A DNA stretch of 50,709 nt from Nocardia carnea (GTDB lineage: Bacteria > Actinomycetota > Actinomycetes > Mycobacteriales > Mycobacteriaceae), in the NCBI RefSeq assembly GCF_029868325.1, contig NZ_JARWNW010000206.1, positions 1-50,709 of the forward strand. The letters are read 5' to 3'. The stretch's first letter is position 1. Every line of letters starts with the position of its first letter. A model generated the notes under the pieces. The model was not told the origin of the DNA and ran no database searches. It worked only from the letters and a program-made list of their open reading frames with translations. The translations under genes and the position numbers were made by a program. Of the stretch, positions 26,012 through 34,032 are shown one piece after another.

Positions 26012-26055
26012 GATCGGCTCTCCTCGGTGGTCGGATGTCGTACCGCCGATTTTGT

Positions 26056-26069
26056 ATCACACGTGTGAT
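26056..26069. promoter_or_regulatory. Perfect 14-bp palindrome, TetR operator candidate
   Basis: ATCACACGTGTGAT is fully palindromic and lies in the 84-bp gap between the divergent methyltransferase and TetR genes. It is the only strong symmetric element there. A TAGACT -10-like hexamer (26090-26095) just before the TetR GTG suggests a leaderless TetR transcript. Confidence 0.6.
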
Positions 26070-26095
26070 GTAACCCGAAAGCGGTTTTCTAGACT

Positions 26096-26680
26096 GTGCC
26101 CGTGCCTATCCGGATCGATGCCGATGCTCGACGCCGCCATATCGTCGATGCTGCCCTGAACCTCATCGTGACCGGCGGCCCCTCCGCCGCGACTTTCCGC
26201 AAAGTCGCCGCCGAAGCCCGGTTGAACATCGGCTCGGTGCGCCACTACTTCGCCGACCACGAAGCGCTGGTCGTGGCAGTGGCCACCGAAGTCGGCGACC
26301 GGATGGGCCGGCGCCTCAGCCGCCACACCACCACGCCGCCCGGCGACCGCGCTGCGGCGAAACGCCACCTGCTGCGACTGCTCGAAGAATTGGTCCCCCT
26401 GGACGACGAAAGGCACCGCGAAGCGGTCATCCTCATGGAGGTCATCGCCGCCGCACGTATCAACCTCGCGTTCGAACCCGTCGTCCGGCAGATGGCGGCG
26501 GACCTACGCCAGGTCCTCGTCGACGCCCTGGCCGCCACCGGCACCCCCGCCCCCGAACACCACGCCGTACACCTGGCCGCACTCATCTCCGGCCTCTCCT
26601 TGGACGCCGTCACCCCACACGGCTCGGTCGACCGCACCACGATTCGCGCCGTACTGGAGCAGCACGTCGCAACACTCTGA
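26096..26680 (+). CDS. TetR-family regulator
   Basis: A 194-residue protein, normal TetR size. The HTH (about residues 12-58) reads ARRRHIVDAALNLIVTGG, then ATFRKVAAEARLNIGSVRHY, with the FADHEALV segment that follows the recognition helix in TetR proteins. The start is GTG at 26096 or GTG at 26102, both without a ribosome site. The C-terminal ligand domain is unassigned. Divergence from the methyltransferase and the palindrome between them make it the likely repressor of both genes. Confidence 0.87.
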   Translation: MPVPIRIDADARRRHIVDAALNLIVTGGPSAATFRKVAAEARLNIGSVRHYFADHEALVVAVATEVGDRMGRRLSRHTTTPPGDRAAAKRHLLRLLEELVPLDDERHREAVILMEVIAAARINLAFEPVVRQMAADLRQVLVDALAATGTPAPEHHAVHLAALISGLSLDAVTPHGSVDRTTIRAVLEQHVATL

Positions 26681-26725
26681 CCCGGTGAGAGTTGCCGGCA
26701 CGGCAGCGGTATCGCCCTCGCGCAC

Positions 26726-26764
26726 GCACCGGGCAGCGCAACGACGAACGCGGCCGGTGCTTTT
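26726..26764 (+). terminator. Possible intrinsic terminator after the TetR gene
   Basis: GCACCGG (26726-26732) and CCGGTGC (26754-26760) can pair as a 7-bp stem with a 21-nt loop, followed by TTTT. It sits between the TetR stop and the convergent zinc-ribbon gene. The long loop makes it uncertain. Confidence 0.35.
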
Positions 26765-26765
26765 G

Positions 26766-26969
26766 TCAGGCTTCGATCGCGGCGCCGCAGATACCACAGA
26801 CCTCCAACTGACGGCGCTTCCACCGGGCGACCGGCACGAAGAACAACGTGAACTGCTTGAACTCCCGCACGCGCTGCCACTGAGTCGTGTTGTGGCAACG
26901 CGGACAGGTCCGTGTCTGCCCGAAGCCCAGGTTCTGCCGCTTGGTCCCGAAACCGACGATGAAGAACAT
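26766..26969 (-). CDS. Small zinc-ribbon protein
   Basis: A 67-residue protein with CPRC near residue 23 and CGIC near residue 58, a two-CxxC zinc ribbon. The opening MFFIVGFGTKRQNLGFGQTR is characteristic of the actinobacterial zinc_ribbon_15 type. The middle KQFTLFFVPVARWKRR is hydrophobic and may touch the membrane. The start ATG at 26969 drops an upstream extension with no family similarity. Function is unknown. It is convergent with the TetR gene. Confidence 0.75.
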   Translation of the reverse strand: MFFIVGFGTKRQNLGFGQTRTCPRCHNTTQWQRVREFKQFTLFFVPVARWKRRQLEVCGICGAAIEA

Positions 26970-27161
26970 CAGCCCAGCGTAAAGGGCACCTGGGTCCGCC
27001 GAGCGTGAGCGGCGGTGACCGGAAACCGAACAAATGCCTCGACGCCACATACCCCCGGCACACACACTTGCGATATGGGCTTTCGTAATCCCACCGGCGC
27101 GGCGGACTCGGCGCCCGTGCCGTTACGGCGACCCAGCACAACCCTGAGGAAAGGTATCCGC

Positions 27162-27587
27162 ATGCATGAGGATCAGCACCGCACGGAACAGGCTGCGCTG
27201 GACTTGACCGTACGGTGCCTGGGCCGGATCGCAACAGCGAACCGACAACTGGCCGCTGACGCGATCCTGGCGGAGATACCGTGGTCCCGGCGACTGCCCG
27301 AGGAATTTTCGGAGGCAATGATCACCGAACTCCTCGACGACCTGGCCTCCGCGGCGGATACGGGGCATCGGCTTCCGTTCCTGCGCAATCTGATCGCATG
27401 GGAGCACACAGCCGATATCTACACGGATCCGGCGCTGGTAGCGCAACTGAGTGGACCGTTCGACACAGCCGACTTCATCGATGTCGCCCGCCCCGGCAGG
27501 CCGCGCCCGGCTACCGGTTACGTCTCGAGCGACGATCCGCGGTGGGCCGAGGACGGAGTTGACCAGTCGCCCGGCTCCGGCACGTGA
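27162..27587 (+). CDS. Hypothetical protein
   Basis: A 141-residue acidic, soluble protein that I do not recognise. It is mostly helical up to about residue 90 (ALDLTVRCLGRIATANRQL, then EAMITELLDDLASAADTGHR), with a polar, Pro/Gly-rich tail. The ATG at 27162 has an AGGAAAGG element 6-13 nt upstream and is preferred to a start 49 codons earlier that adds low-complexity sequence. It stands alone between the zinc-ribbon gene and the convergent P450 gene. Confidence 0.6.
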   Translation: MHEDQHRTEQAALDLTVRCLGRIATANRQLAADAILAEIPWSRRLPEEFSEAMITELLDDLASAADTGHRLPFLRNLIAWEHTADIYTDPALVAQLSGPFDTADFIDVARPGRPRPATGYVSSDDPRWAEDGVDQSPGSGT

Positions 27588-27623
27588 GCACCGCGGATAC
27601 CGGAAGGCATTGTCGGTGACCCC

Positions 27624-27661
27624 GCCGGGGCGGAGAAGCGATCGACCACTTCTGCCCCGGC
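27624..27661. terminator. Hairpin between convergent hypothetical gene and P450 gene
   Basis: GCCGGGGC-GG-AGAAG (27624-27638) pairs with CTTCTGCCCCGGC (27649-27661): 13 paired bases with a 2-nt bulge and a 10-nt loop. It lies exactly in the 85-bp convergent gap, so it probably terminates the minus-strand catabolic operon, the plus-strand gene, or both. Confidence 0.5.
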
Positions 27662-27672
27662 AACCTGTTAGG

Positions 27673-28872
27673 TCAGAACGATGCCGGCATGCTTTCCCAG
27701 CCGCGCACTGTCGAGGTGGGAGAGAGTTTGGCGTTCGTGAGGTCCGTGTCCCATTCGGGGAAGCGTTTCAGGATTTCCTCCAGGGCAATCCGGCCTTCCA
27801 ACCTCGCCAGCGCGGAACCCATGCAGAAATGGGTGCCGACGCTGAAGGCGAGGTGGGGTTTGCTTTCGCGGTGGATATCGAAAACATCGCCGTCGGGGGC
27901 GAATTGGCGGTGGTCGCGGTTGGCGGCGCCGATGAGCAGCATCATGGCGCTGCCTTCGGGGACCGTGTGCCCGTGGTATTCGATATCGCGGGTGACGTAG
28001 CGGGCGACATGCGGGGCCGGGGGTTCGAAGCGGAGTAGTTCTTCGACGGCGGCGGGGATCAGGGACGGGTTCCGGACCAGTTCGCGGCGCTGGTCGGGGT
28101 GTTCGGCGAGGACTTTTCCGGCCCAGCCGATCAGGCGGGTGGTGGTTTCGTTCCCGGCGCCGGAGACGACGTTGATATAGGTGAGGATTTCGTCGCGGGA
28201 AAGGTGGCGCAGGGTGCCGGTCTCATCTTCGAATTCGACGTTCAACAGTTCGGAGATGATGTCGTCGGAGGGGTTTTCGGTACGCCAGTCGACATACTTC
28301 TCGAAGAGTTCACCGCTGACCATGCCCTCCGTGGAGGCCTTCATGGGCTTGCCCTCTTCGGTGCGCATCTGCTCGTTGGCGAAATCGCGGACCGCTTCCT
28401 GATCCTCTTCCGGAATGCCGAGCAGCATACCGATGGTGCGCATGGGCATCTGGGCGCCCAGATCGGCGATGAAATCGATGTTCCCGGTGCCGACCAGCGG
28501 GTCCAGGCTCCGGCAGCAGAATTCGCGGATCTTCGCCTCGAGTGCGGAGATCTTGCGCGGCGTGAACATCCGCGACAGCAGTTTGCGGTGCATGGTGTGG
28601 ATCGGCGGATCCTCGAAAATGAGGACACCGGGAGGTATCTCGATATTCGCCTTGATCAGCTCGATGATCGCACCACGGGCCGAGCTGAAGGTTTCCTTGT
28701 CGATCAGCGCGGCATTCACGTCGGCGAACCGGCTCAATGCGTAGAAATCATGGGTTTCGTTGTAGTACAGCGGTTTTTCCTCGCGGAGCCGCTTGAACAT
28801 GGGATACGGGTCGGCGTTGAGCTCGACATCGTAGGGATCGTAATAGACATCAGTGGGCGCGGTGGTCGTCAC
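27673..28872 (-). CDS. Cytochrome P450
   Basis: A 399-residue soluble bacterial P450. The I-helix oxygen-activation motif is SGAGNETTTRL, the K-helix ExxR lies in AVEELLRFEPP, and the heme loop is FSVGTHFCMGSALARLE with Cys350 as the iron ligand. No fused reductase is present; electrons would come from a ferredoxin such as the one at 30156-30353. It is the last gene of the minus-strand catabolic arm, 33 bp after another P450 gene. The substrate is unknown; a hydroxylation of an alkyl or ring position is expected. Confidence 0.93.
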   Translation of the reverse strand: MTTTAPTDVYYDPYDVELNADPYPMFKRLREEKPLYYNETHDFYALSRFADVNAALIDKETFSSARGAIIELIKANIEIPPGVLIFEDPPIHTMHRKLLSRMFTPRKISALEAKIREFCCRSLDPLVGTGNIDFIADLGAQMPMRTIGMLLGIPEEDQEAVRDFANEQMRTEEGKPMKASTEGMVSGELFEKYVDWRTENPSDDIISELLNVEFEDETGTLRHLSRDEILTYINVVSGAGNETTTRLIGWAGKVLAEHPDQRRELVRNPSLIPAAVEELLRFEPPAPHVARYVTRDIEYHGHTVPEGSAMMLLIGAANRDHRQFAPDGDVFDIHRESKPHLAFSVGTHFCMGSALARLEGRIALEEILKRFPEWDTDLTNAKLSPTSTVRGWESMPASF

Positions 28873-28905
28873 AGCTGAGTCTCCTTTCGGCGCAGTTGTC
28901 CGGGT

Positions 28906-30153
28906 TCACCACGTCACCGGCAGGCGGTACAGACCGTAGGCCAGTTTGTCGTGTTTGAATTCGACCTCGTCGAGCGGAATCGCGAGCCGCATGGACGGGA
29001 TCCGTTTCAGCAAAGTCCGGAAGACGATCTGCAATTCCACGCGGGCCAGCTGCTGGCCGACGCACTGGTGCGGGCCGAAGCCGAAACCGACATGCAGGCG
29101 GGCGGGGCGGGTCAGATCGAGGGTGTCCGGGTTGGGGAACTGGTTCGGGTCCCAGTTCGCGGGCGCGAGGTCGATGATCACGCCCTCACCGGCCTTGATG
29201 GTGTGCCCGCCGATCTCGATATCGTCGAGTGCGACGCGGCGCTGCCCGTTCTGAATGATGCTCAGGTAGCGCAGCAGTTCCTCGACCGCGTTGGCGACGA
29301 CCTTGGGATCGTCGGTATCACGCAGCAAAGCCAGCTGATCCGGGTTCTCCAGCAGTGCAAGTGTGCCCAGCGAGATCATATTCGCGCTTGTCTCGTGACC
29401 GGCGATGAGCACACCGGTGCCGATCTGGGCGGCTTCCTTCATGGAGATCTCGCCGGCGGTGACCCGCTCGGCGAGTTCGGTGACCATATCCTCGGCCGGA
29501 TTCTCCATTTTGGTTTTGATCAGATCGATCAGATAGCGGGCCAGACCCACTCGCCCCTTCGCCGATTCCTCGGCGGTGGCGAAACGCGACACACCGGTTG
29601 TCGCGTGTTGCTGGAAGAATTCGTGGTCTTCATAGGGCACGCCCAGCATTTCGCTGATCACCAGCGAAGGTACCGGCAGGGCGAGCGCTTCGACGAGATC
29701 CGCGGGCTGCGGGCCGGCGAGGATGGCATCGATATGGTCGTCGGTGATCTGCTGGATCGCCGGGCGCAGTGCGTCGACCCGTTTGACCGTGAACGGTTTG
29801 GTCATCATCCGGCGGAAACGGCTGTGTTCCTCGCCGTCGGTATTGAATACCGAGCGGGCCCGGTGATTCACCATATCGAGCATGCCCTCGTTCCAATGCG
29901 GGAAACCGGGCTGGTGATCGTCGGTACTGATCCTCGGGTCGGCAATCAGCGCTTTGAGTTCGGCGTAACCGGTGACCAACCACGGAGTGCTGCCGTCCCA
30001 GATCCGGACGCGGGACAGCGGACGTTCGGTCACCAGGCCGAGGACCTCCGGCGGCGGCGCGAACGGGCAGCCGGCGGCCCGTTCCATCGGATACTCCAGG
30101 ATCGCTCCGGGATCGGAGGCGGCGTGGGTCTCGGACTCAGACGTGTTCGTCAC
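28906..30153 (-). CDS. Cytochrome P450 (CYP105-like)
   Basis: A 415-residue P450. The AGCPFAPPPE start region, I-helix LIAGHETSANMISLG, ExxR in AVEELLRYLSI and heme loop FGFGPHQCVGQQLARVE (Cys364) are all clear; the pattern resembles CYP105-type enzymes. The GTG start at 30153 lies 2 bp after the ferredoxin stop with a GAGGAG element just upstream, so the ferredoxin is its probable redox partner. The QNGQRRVALDDIEIGG block is usual before the heme domain. The substrate is unknown. Confidence 0.92.
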   Translation of the reverse strand: MTNTSESETHAASDPGAILEYPMERAAGCPFAPPPEVLGLVTERPLSRVRIWDGSTPWLVTGYAELKALIADPRISTDDHQPGFPHWNEGMLDMVNHRARSVFNTDGEEHSRFRRMMTKPFTVKRVDALRPAIQQITDDHIDAILAGPQPADLVEALALPVPSLVISEMLGVPYEDHEFFQQHATTGVSRFATAEESAKGRVGLARYLIDLIKTKMENPAEDMVTELAERVTAGEISMKEAAQIGTGVLIAGHETSANMISLGTLALLENPDQLALLRDTDDPKVVANAVEELLRYLSIIQNGQRRVALDDIEIGGHTIKAGEGVIIDLAPANWDPNQFPNPDTLDLTRPARLHVGFGFGPHQCVGQQLARVELQIVFRTLLKRIPSMRLAIPLDEVEFKHDKLAYGLYRLPVTW

Positions 30154-30155
30154 TG

Positions 30156-30353
30156 TCACTCCTCGTGGACGTGGATGGCCATGGCGGGGCAGACGGCGGC
30201 GGCTTCGCGCACCTCGTCGGCGAGATCGTCCGGTGGGTTCTCGTCCAGCAGCACGACGATGCCGTCGTCCTCGCGCTGATCGAATACCGCGTCGGCCGCC
30301 ATCACGCAGTGCCCGGCGGCAATGCATTTCCCTTGTTCGACGGACACTTTCAT
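30156..30353 (-). CDS. [3Fe-4S]-type ferredoxin
   Basis: A 65-residue acidic ferredoxin. The cysteines are Cys10 and Cys16 in GKCIAAGHCVMAA, and Cys55 in AVCPAMAI. The position usually held by a fourth cysteine is Ala13, which fits a 3Fe-4S cluster as in actinobacterial P450 ferredoxins. The start ATG at 30353 follows a GAGGACC element; the longer Pro-rich extension upstream is not expected. It ends 2 bp before the P450 start and likely feeds it, perhaps also the next P450. Confidence 0.9.
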   Translation of the reverse strand: MKVSVEQGKCIAAGHCVMAADAVFDQREDDGIVVLLDENPPDDLADEVREAAAVCPAMAIHVHEE

Positions 30354-30396
30354 GAGGTCCTCTTTCTGGGGTGAAGGTGGTCGGGGCTGGGGCCGC

Positions 30397-31236
30397 TCAA
30401 GATTTCGGGGCGGCGGAACCGTTGGCCGCCTCGGCACTGCGGCGCAGCACGGGTTTGCCGGCGGTGGTGCCGCCGTCCACGGCCAGGACGGTGCCGGTCA
30501 GGTAGCGCGATCGGTCGCCGGCGAAGTAGACCGCGGCCTCGGCGACATCCTCGGGGGTGCCTTCGCGTGGCAGGGGGCGGTCGCGGTTCATCATGTCGCG
30601 CATGGCGCGGGTCATCCGTTCCGCTTTCTCCGGCGACATGGTGCTGGAGGCCTTGGCCAGCAGGTCGGTGGGGATATTTCCCGGGGCGATACAGTTCACC
30701 CGCACGTCGTACTGGGCGAGTTCGATGGCCGCGGATTTCGTGAAATGGATGACGGCGGCTTTGGAGGCGCGGTAGGTCATCACGCCGCCCCCGGCCTGTA
30801 CGCCGCCCACCGACGACAGATTGATGATCGATCCGCCGCCGTTGCCGGCCATATGCCGGGCCGCCAGCCGGGTTCCGGCCATCACGCCGAGTACGTTCAC
30901 CGACATCACGTGCTGGAAGTCGGCGAAATCGTCGTCCAGGATGCTTTTGTGCATTTTCCCGGAGATACCGGCGTTGTTGCACATGATGTGCAGACCGCCG
31001 AACTCCTGGACGGCAAGGTCGGCGAGCTGGGCGACCTCGTCGGGATCGCCGGCGTCGGTGACGCGGAACAAGGCAGCGGCCCCGCAGCGGGCTGCCAGGG
31101 CCTGCCCCTTCCCGGCGTCGATATCGCCGACGACCACGCGGGCGCCTTCGGCAACAAACCGTTCGACCATGGCGCTGCCCAGCCCGGACGCGCCGCCGGT
31201 GACCACCGCGACCTTGCCCGCCAATTCGTTACCCAT
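30397..31236 (-). CDS. Short-chain dehydrogenase/reductase
   Basis: A 279-residue classical SDR. It has TGGASGLG nucleotide binding, VVVGDID (NAD-type acidic residue), NNAG in MCNNAGISG, SS in IINLSSVGG and YRASK for the catalytic Tyr/Lys. An ATG at 31236 with AAGGA about 10 nt upstream is preferred over one 3 codons earlier. It probably oxidises an alcohol made by the P450s to a ketone, by context. It follows the hydrolase gene by 36 bp and precedes the ferredoxin gene by 43 bp. Confidence 0.9.
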   Translation of the reverse strand: MGNELAGKVAVVTGGASGLGSAMVERFVAEGARVVVGDIDAGKGQALAARCGAAALFRVTDAGDPDEVAQLADLAVQEFGGLHIMCNNAGISGKMHKSILDDDFADFQHVMSVNVLGVMAGTRLAARHMAGNGGGSIINLSSVGGVQAGGGVMTYRASKAAVIHFTKSAAIELAQYDVRVNCIAPGNIPTDLLAKASSTMSPEKAERMTRAMRDMMNRDRPLPREGTPEDVAEAAVYFAGDRSRYLTGTVLAVDGGTTAGKPVLRRSAEAANGSAAPKS

Positions 31237-31272
31237 GCGCTGCATATCCTTTCGTCACGAAACCCCTGCTCC

Positions 31273-32163
31273 TCATCCGCTGTGTGCGTACTGCGCTGCC
31301 GTTGTGGCGCGCGTCTGCCGGCCCAGGAAATCCAGGAGCAGCGGGTTCACCGCGTCCGGGCGTTCGATCTGCGGGCAGTGGCCGGCGTCGGCGATCACCG
31401 CGGATTCGGCGTCCGGGATCCGGGCGGCGACCTCGGCGGCCCAGCCGCGGGGCAGCAGTTTGTCGGCGCCGCCTTCGAGTACCAGGGTCGGTACCCGGAT
31501 CCGTTCGAACGGCCGGTCGCCCGGCGCGGGCGGTGCCTCGGCACCGGGGCGCCGGAAACGCGCCGCCGCGATCGCCTCCCAGGCACCGGGTCCGGTCGCG
31601 GAGTCGAAGCGGCGCCGCACATAGTCCTCATCGGCCGGGTACGCGGGCGAGGCGAACAGGGCGGTGACGATCGCGCGCATGGCGGGCAGGGTGGCGTCGA
31701 AATCGTAGAGGGCACGCATATGCTCGTTCGCCTGGATCTGCCCGCCACCGCAGATGGTCACCATGGCGCGCACCGGCAGGCGCGGATTCGCGGCGGTGGT
31801 ATCGGCGAGCAGATTCACCGCACCCATCGAATTGCCCACGAAGAAAGCGGATTCGATACCGAGTACCGCACAGAAACGCGCGATATGCCGGATCCGCATT
31901 CCGCGGCCGTCGGTGAAATCGACGACTTTCGCGGAATCGCCGTAGCCGAGCATATCGGGGGCCAGTACGCGGTAACGCTGCGCGAGCGCGGGAACGACGT
32001 GTTCCCAGGCCAGTTCGGCACTCGCACCGAACTCGCCCCCGTGTAGCAGCACAACCGGCTCGCCCGCACCAGCTTCGAGGAAATGGGTACGCAGCCCATC
32101 GACCTCGATCGAACGATGCTCATACCCGGAAACCACCGTTCCCGGGTGGCCCAACTCGCTCAT
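31273..32163 (-). CDS. Alpha/beta hydrolase, MhpC/meta-cleavage hydrolase-like
   Basis: A 296-residue protein. The oxyanion region is PVVLLHGGEFGASAE, the nucleophile elbow is GNSMG, and the Asp and His of the triad lie in GGADKLLP and DAGHCPQIE. It resembles hydrolases that cleave C-C bonds in meta-cleavage products, and is the second such enzyme in this arm (the other is at 40649). Its ATG overlaps by 4 nt the stop of a small 63-codon frame lying between it and the FMN reductase gene. Confidence 0.87.
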   Translation of the reverse strand: MSELGHPGTVVSGYEHRSIEVDGLRTHFLEAGAGEPVVLLHGGEFGASAELAWEHVVPALAQRYRVLAPDMLGYGDSAKVVDFTDGRGMRIRHIARFCAVLGIESAFFVGNSMGAVNLLADTTAANPRLPVRAMVTICGGGQIQANEHMRALYDFDATLPAMRAIVTALFASPAYPADEDYVRRRFDSATGPGAWEAIAAARFRRPGAEAPPAPGDRPFERIRVPTLVLEGGADKLLPRGWAAEVAARIPDAESAVIADAGHCPQIERPDAVNPLLLDFLGRQTRATTAAQYAHSG

Positions 32164-32351
32164 GCTCCGCCCCTCCCGTATCGCTGTGGCCGGCGATCGG
32201 TCCCGATTCCGGCGCGGACGTCGTGGGAGCGGATCCGGCGATATCCCGCTACCGACGCTGGACCTGGCTCACTCATGCGGTGTCCATGGGGCACGAGCGA
32301 GCACCCTGCGGAGATCCGCTCCGCTACCGCGTCCGGGCCTGACTCGCTCAT
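32160..32351 (-). CDS. Possible 63-residue coupled small protein
   Basis: This frame exactly fills the gap between the FMN reductase and hydrolase genes. Its ATG (32351) overlaps the reductase stop as ATGA, and its TGA (32160-32162) overlaps the hydrolase ATG as ATGA. The product is basic and Gly/Arg-rich with an internal repeat (MSESGPDAVAERI and MSEPGPASVAGYRRI, 25 residues apart). No domain is recognised and there is no ribosome site, so expression would rely on reinitiation. It may be a real small protein or just a degenerate duplicated start region. Confidence 0.35.
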   Translation of the reverse strand: MSESGPDAVAERISAGCSLVPHGHRMSEPGPASVAGYRRIRSHDVRAGIGTDRRPQRYGRGGA

Positions 32352-32959
32352 GCCGTGCCGATCGGTTTGGCGCTGGTGAGTACCTGCATTGCGAGCAGCT
32401 CGAGCTGACCCTGCACACCGGTGTCGATAAGGGCGCCGGTGTCGTCCCAGACCTTTTCGGCCGAGTTGATCGCGACCCCGATCGGTGTGGGCCAGGCCCG
32501 CAGCGCATGCCCGATACCGCGCAGCTGGCCCAGTGTCCCGACGGCGGCCTGCCAGCCGTAGGCGCAGGTGATACAGCCCCAGGGTTTGTTGTCCAGGTAG
32601 ACCGTGGGATCGGTGCGCATATCCTCGACATAGTCGAGGGCGTTCTTCACCAGGCCGGAGATGGCACCGTGGTAGCCGGGTGAGCCGACGATCACGGCAT
32701 CGGCCGCCCGCAGCGCCTCGACCAGGGCGGTCGCCTCGGGGGTTCGCACCGGATCGTGCGGGTTGTACATGGGCAGGTTGATCTGTGCACCGCTGAACAG
32801 CGCGGTACGGCCACCGCGGTGCTCGACGGCGTCCAGGCAGTGCCGCAGCGCTCGCTCGGTCGACGAGCCGGCGCGTAGTGTGCCGCCGAGCCCGACGACG
32901 AACGGTTGCCGATCCGTCTCCGGTGCGTTCCGGTCCATCATTGTGCTTCCCGCGGTCAT
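32348..32959 (-). CDS. NADPH-dependent FMN reductase
   Basis: A 203-residue flavodoxin-fold protein. The phosphate loop GLGGTLRAGSSTERAL and the SPGYHGAISGLVKNALDY block are diagnostic of the NADPH-dependent FMN reductase family (SsuE-like). It would supply reduced FMN; the luciferase-type monooxygenase at 34945-36246 in the same arm is the obvious consumer. An AGGGG element precedes the ATG at 32959. Upstream is the cyclase-family gene, 61 bp away. Confidence 0.9.
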   Translation of the reverse strand: MTAGSTMMDRNAPETDRQPFVVGLGGTLRAGSSTERALRHCLDAVEHRGGRTALFSGAQINLPMYNPHDPVRTPEATALVEALRAADAVIVGSPGYHGAISGLVKNALDYVEDMRTDPTVYLDNKPWGCITCAYGWQAAVGTLGQLRGIGHALRAWPTPIGVAINSAEKVWDDTGALIDTGVQGQLELLAMQVLTSAKPIGTA

Positions 32960-33020
32960 CGTCGGTGCCCCTGACTGTTGTCACTCACTGTCCGGTCCGG
33001 TTCCCAGCGCATCACCGCTC

Positions 33021-34010
33021 CTATTTGATGGCGATCGGGTTGATCGGTGAACCGACCGCGCCCACTACGCGCAGCGGCGGGGCGATGAGCTGGAATTCGT
33101 AGACGCCGTCGGCGGCACAGTCAGCGGCCAGGGCGGTGAAATCCCAGTATTCGCCGAGCATCAGGCCCATATCGCGCAGGCACAGCATATGCATTGGCAG
33201 GAACGTGCCCTCGACCCCCGAAACGGGATTCTCGACCATGAGGTTATCGGCGGCCACGGCCGCGATCTCGTGGTCGTGCAGCCATTTCGCGCAGGTCCAG
33301 TCCAGACCCGAATAGGGTTCGGCACCGTCCCCGGCTTCGAGGAAGCGGTTCCACCAGCCGGTGCGGACCAGCACGATATCGCCGGATTCGATGGTCACCC
33401 CCTGGCGTTTCGCGCATTCGTCGAGTTCGTCGCCGGTGATCGGCTCCCCGACCTCGAGGAAGGTTTCCGCGCCACGGTATTTCACCAGGTCCAGCAGCAC
33501 GCCGCGGCTGGTGATCCCCTTGCTGTCGACCTTTTCTATACCGCAGTGGAAGGCGCCCATACTGGTGACCGAATCGGCCGGGAAACCGTTGTAGAGCTTG
33601 TCGTCGTAATAGACGTGGGAAAAGGCGTCCCACTGGGTGGCGGCCTGCAACGGCATGATGAGCATATCGTCGTTGAACCGGAACGGATTGTCGGCGAAGA
33701 ATCCGGCCAGTTCGCCAGCGACGGAATTCTGCAGCCATTTCGGGCCGTACTGCGTGAGGGTTCCGGCGTCGCCGCCGTCGACGGTCATCACATGCGTGGG
33801 ATTGGCCCGGAATTTGAACGCGCCCTGCGGGCCGTTGGAGCTGAAATCTATACCGAGCGGGAAAATCTTTCCGTGCCGGACCAGTCCCGCCGCGGCGGCG
33901 ACCTTCTGCGGGGTGATGAAATTCAGCGTGCCGAGTTCGTCGTCGGCGCCCCAGCGGCCCCAGTTACGCACGGTGTCGCCGAGTTTGTAGAAATCGGTCA
34001 GAGATGCCAC
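33021..34010 (-). CDS. Cyclase-family hydrolase (PF04199) with altered metal motif
   Basis: A 329-residue protein. ADDELGTLNFITPQKVAAAA and GVLLDLVKYRG, then GDIVLVRTGWW, mark the cyclase/kynurenine formamidase-like family. The family motif H-x-G-T-H-x-D-x3-H appears as LQAATQWDAFSH, so two histidines are Gln while Asp and the last His remain. This Gln variant seems typical of a larger actinobacterial subgroup, so it may be active with different metal geometry. The GTG at 34010 with a GGAACAGG element upstream is the start. It could open a lactone or hydrolyse an amide or ester in the pathway. Confidence 0.82.
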   Translation of the reverse strand: MASLTDFYKLGDTVRNWGRWGADDELGTLNFITPQKVAAAAGLVRHGKIFPLGIDFSSNGPQGAFKFRANPTHVMTVDGGDAGTLTQYGPKWLQNSVAGELAGFFADNPFRFNDDMLIMPLQAATQWDAFSHVYYDDKLYNGFPADSVTSMGAFHCGIEKVDSKGITSRGVLLDLVKYRGAETFLEVGEPITGDELDECAKRQGVTIESGDIVLVRTGWWNRFLEAGDGAEPYSGLDWTCAKWLHDHEIAAVAADNLMVENPVSGVEGTFLPMHMLCLRDMGLMLGEYWDFTALAADCAADGVYEFQLIAPPLRVVGAVGSPINPIAIK

Positions 34011-34032
34011 GTTGCCTGTTCCTTCCAGCTGC

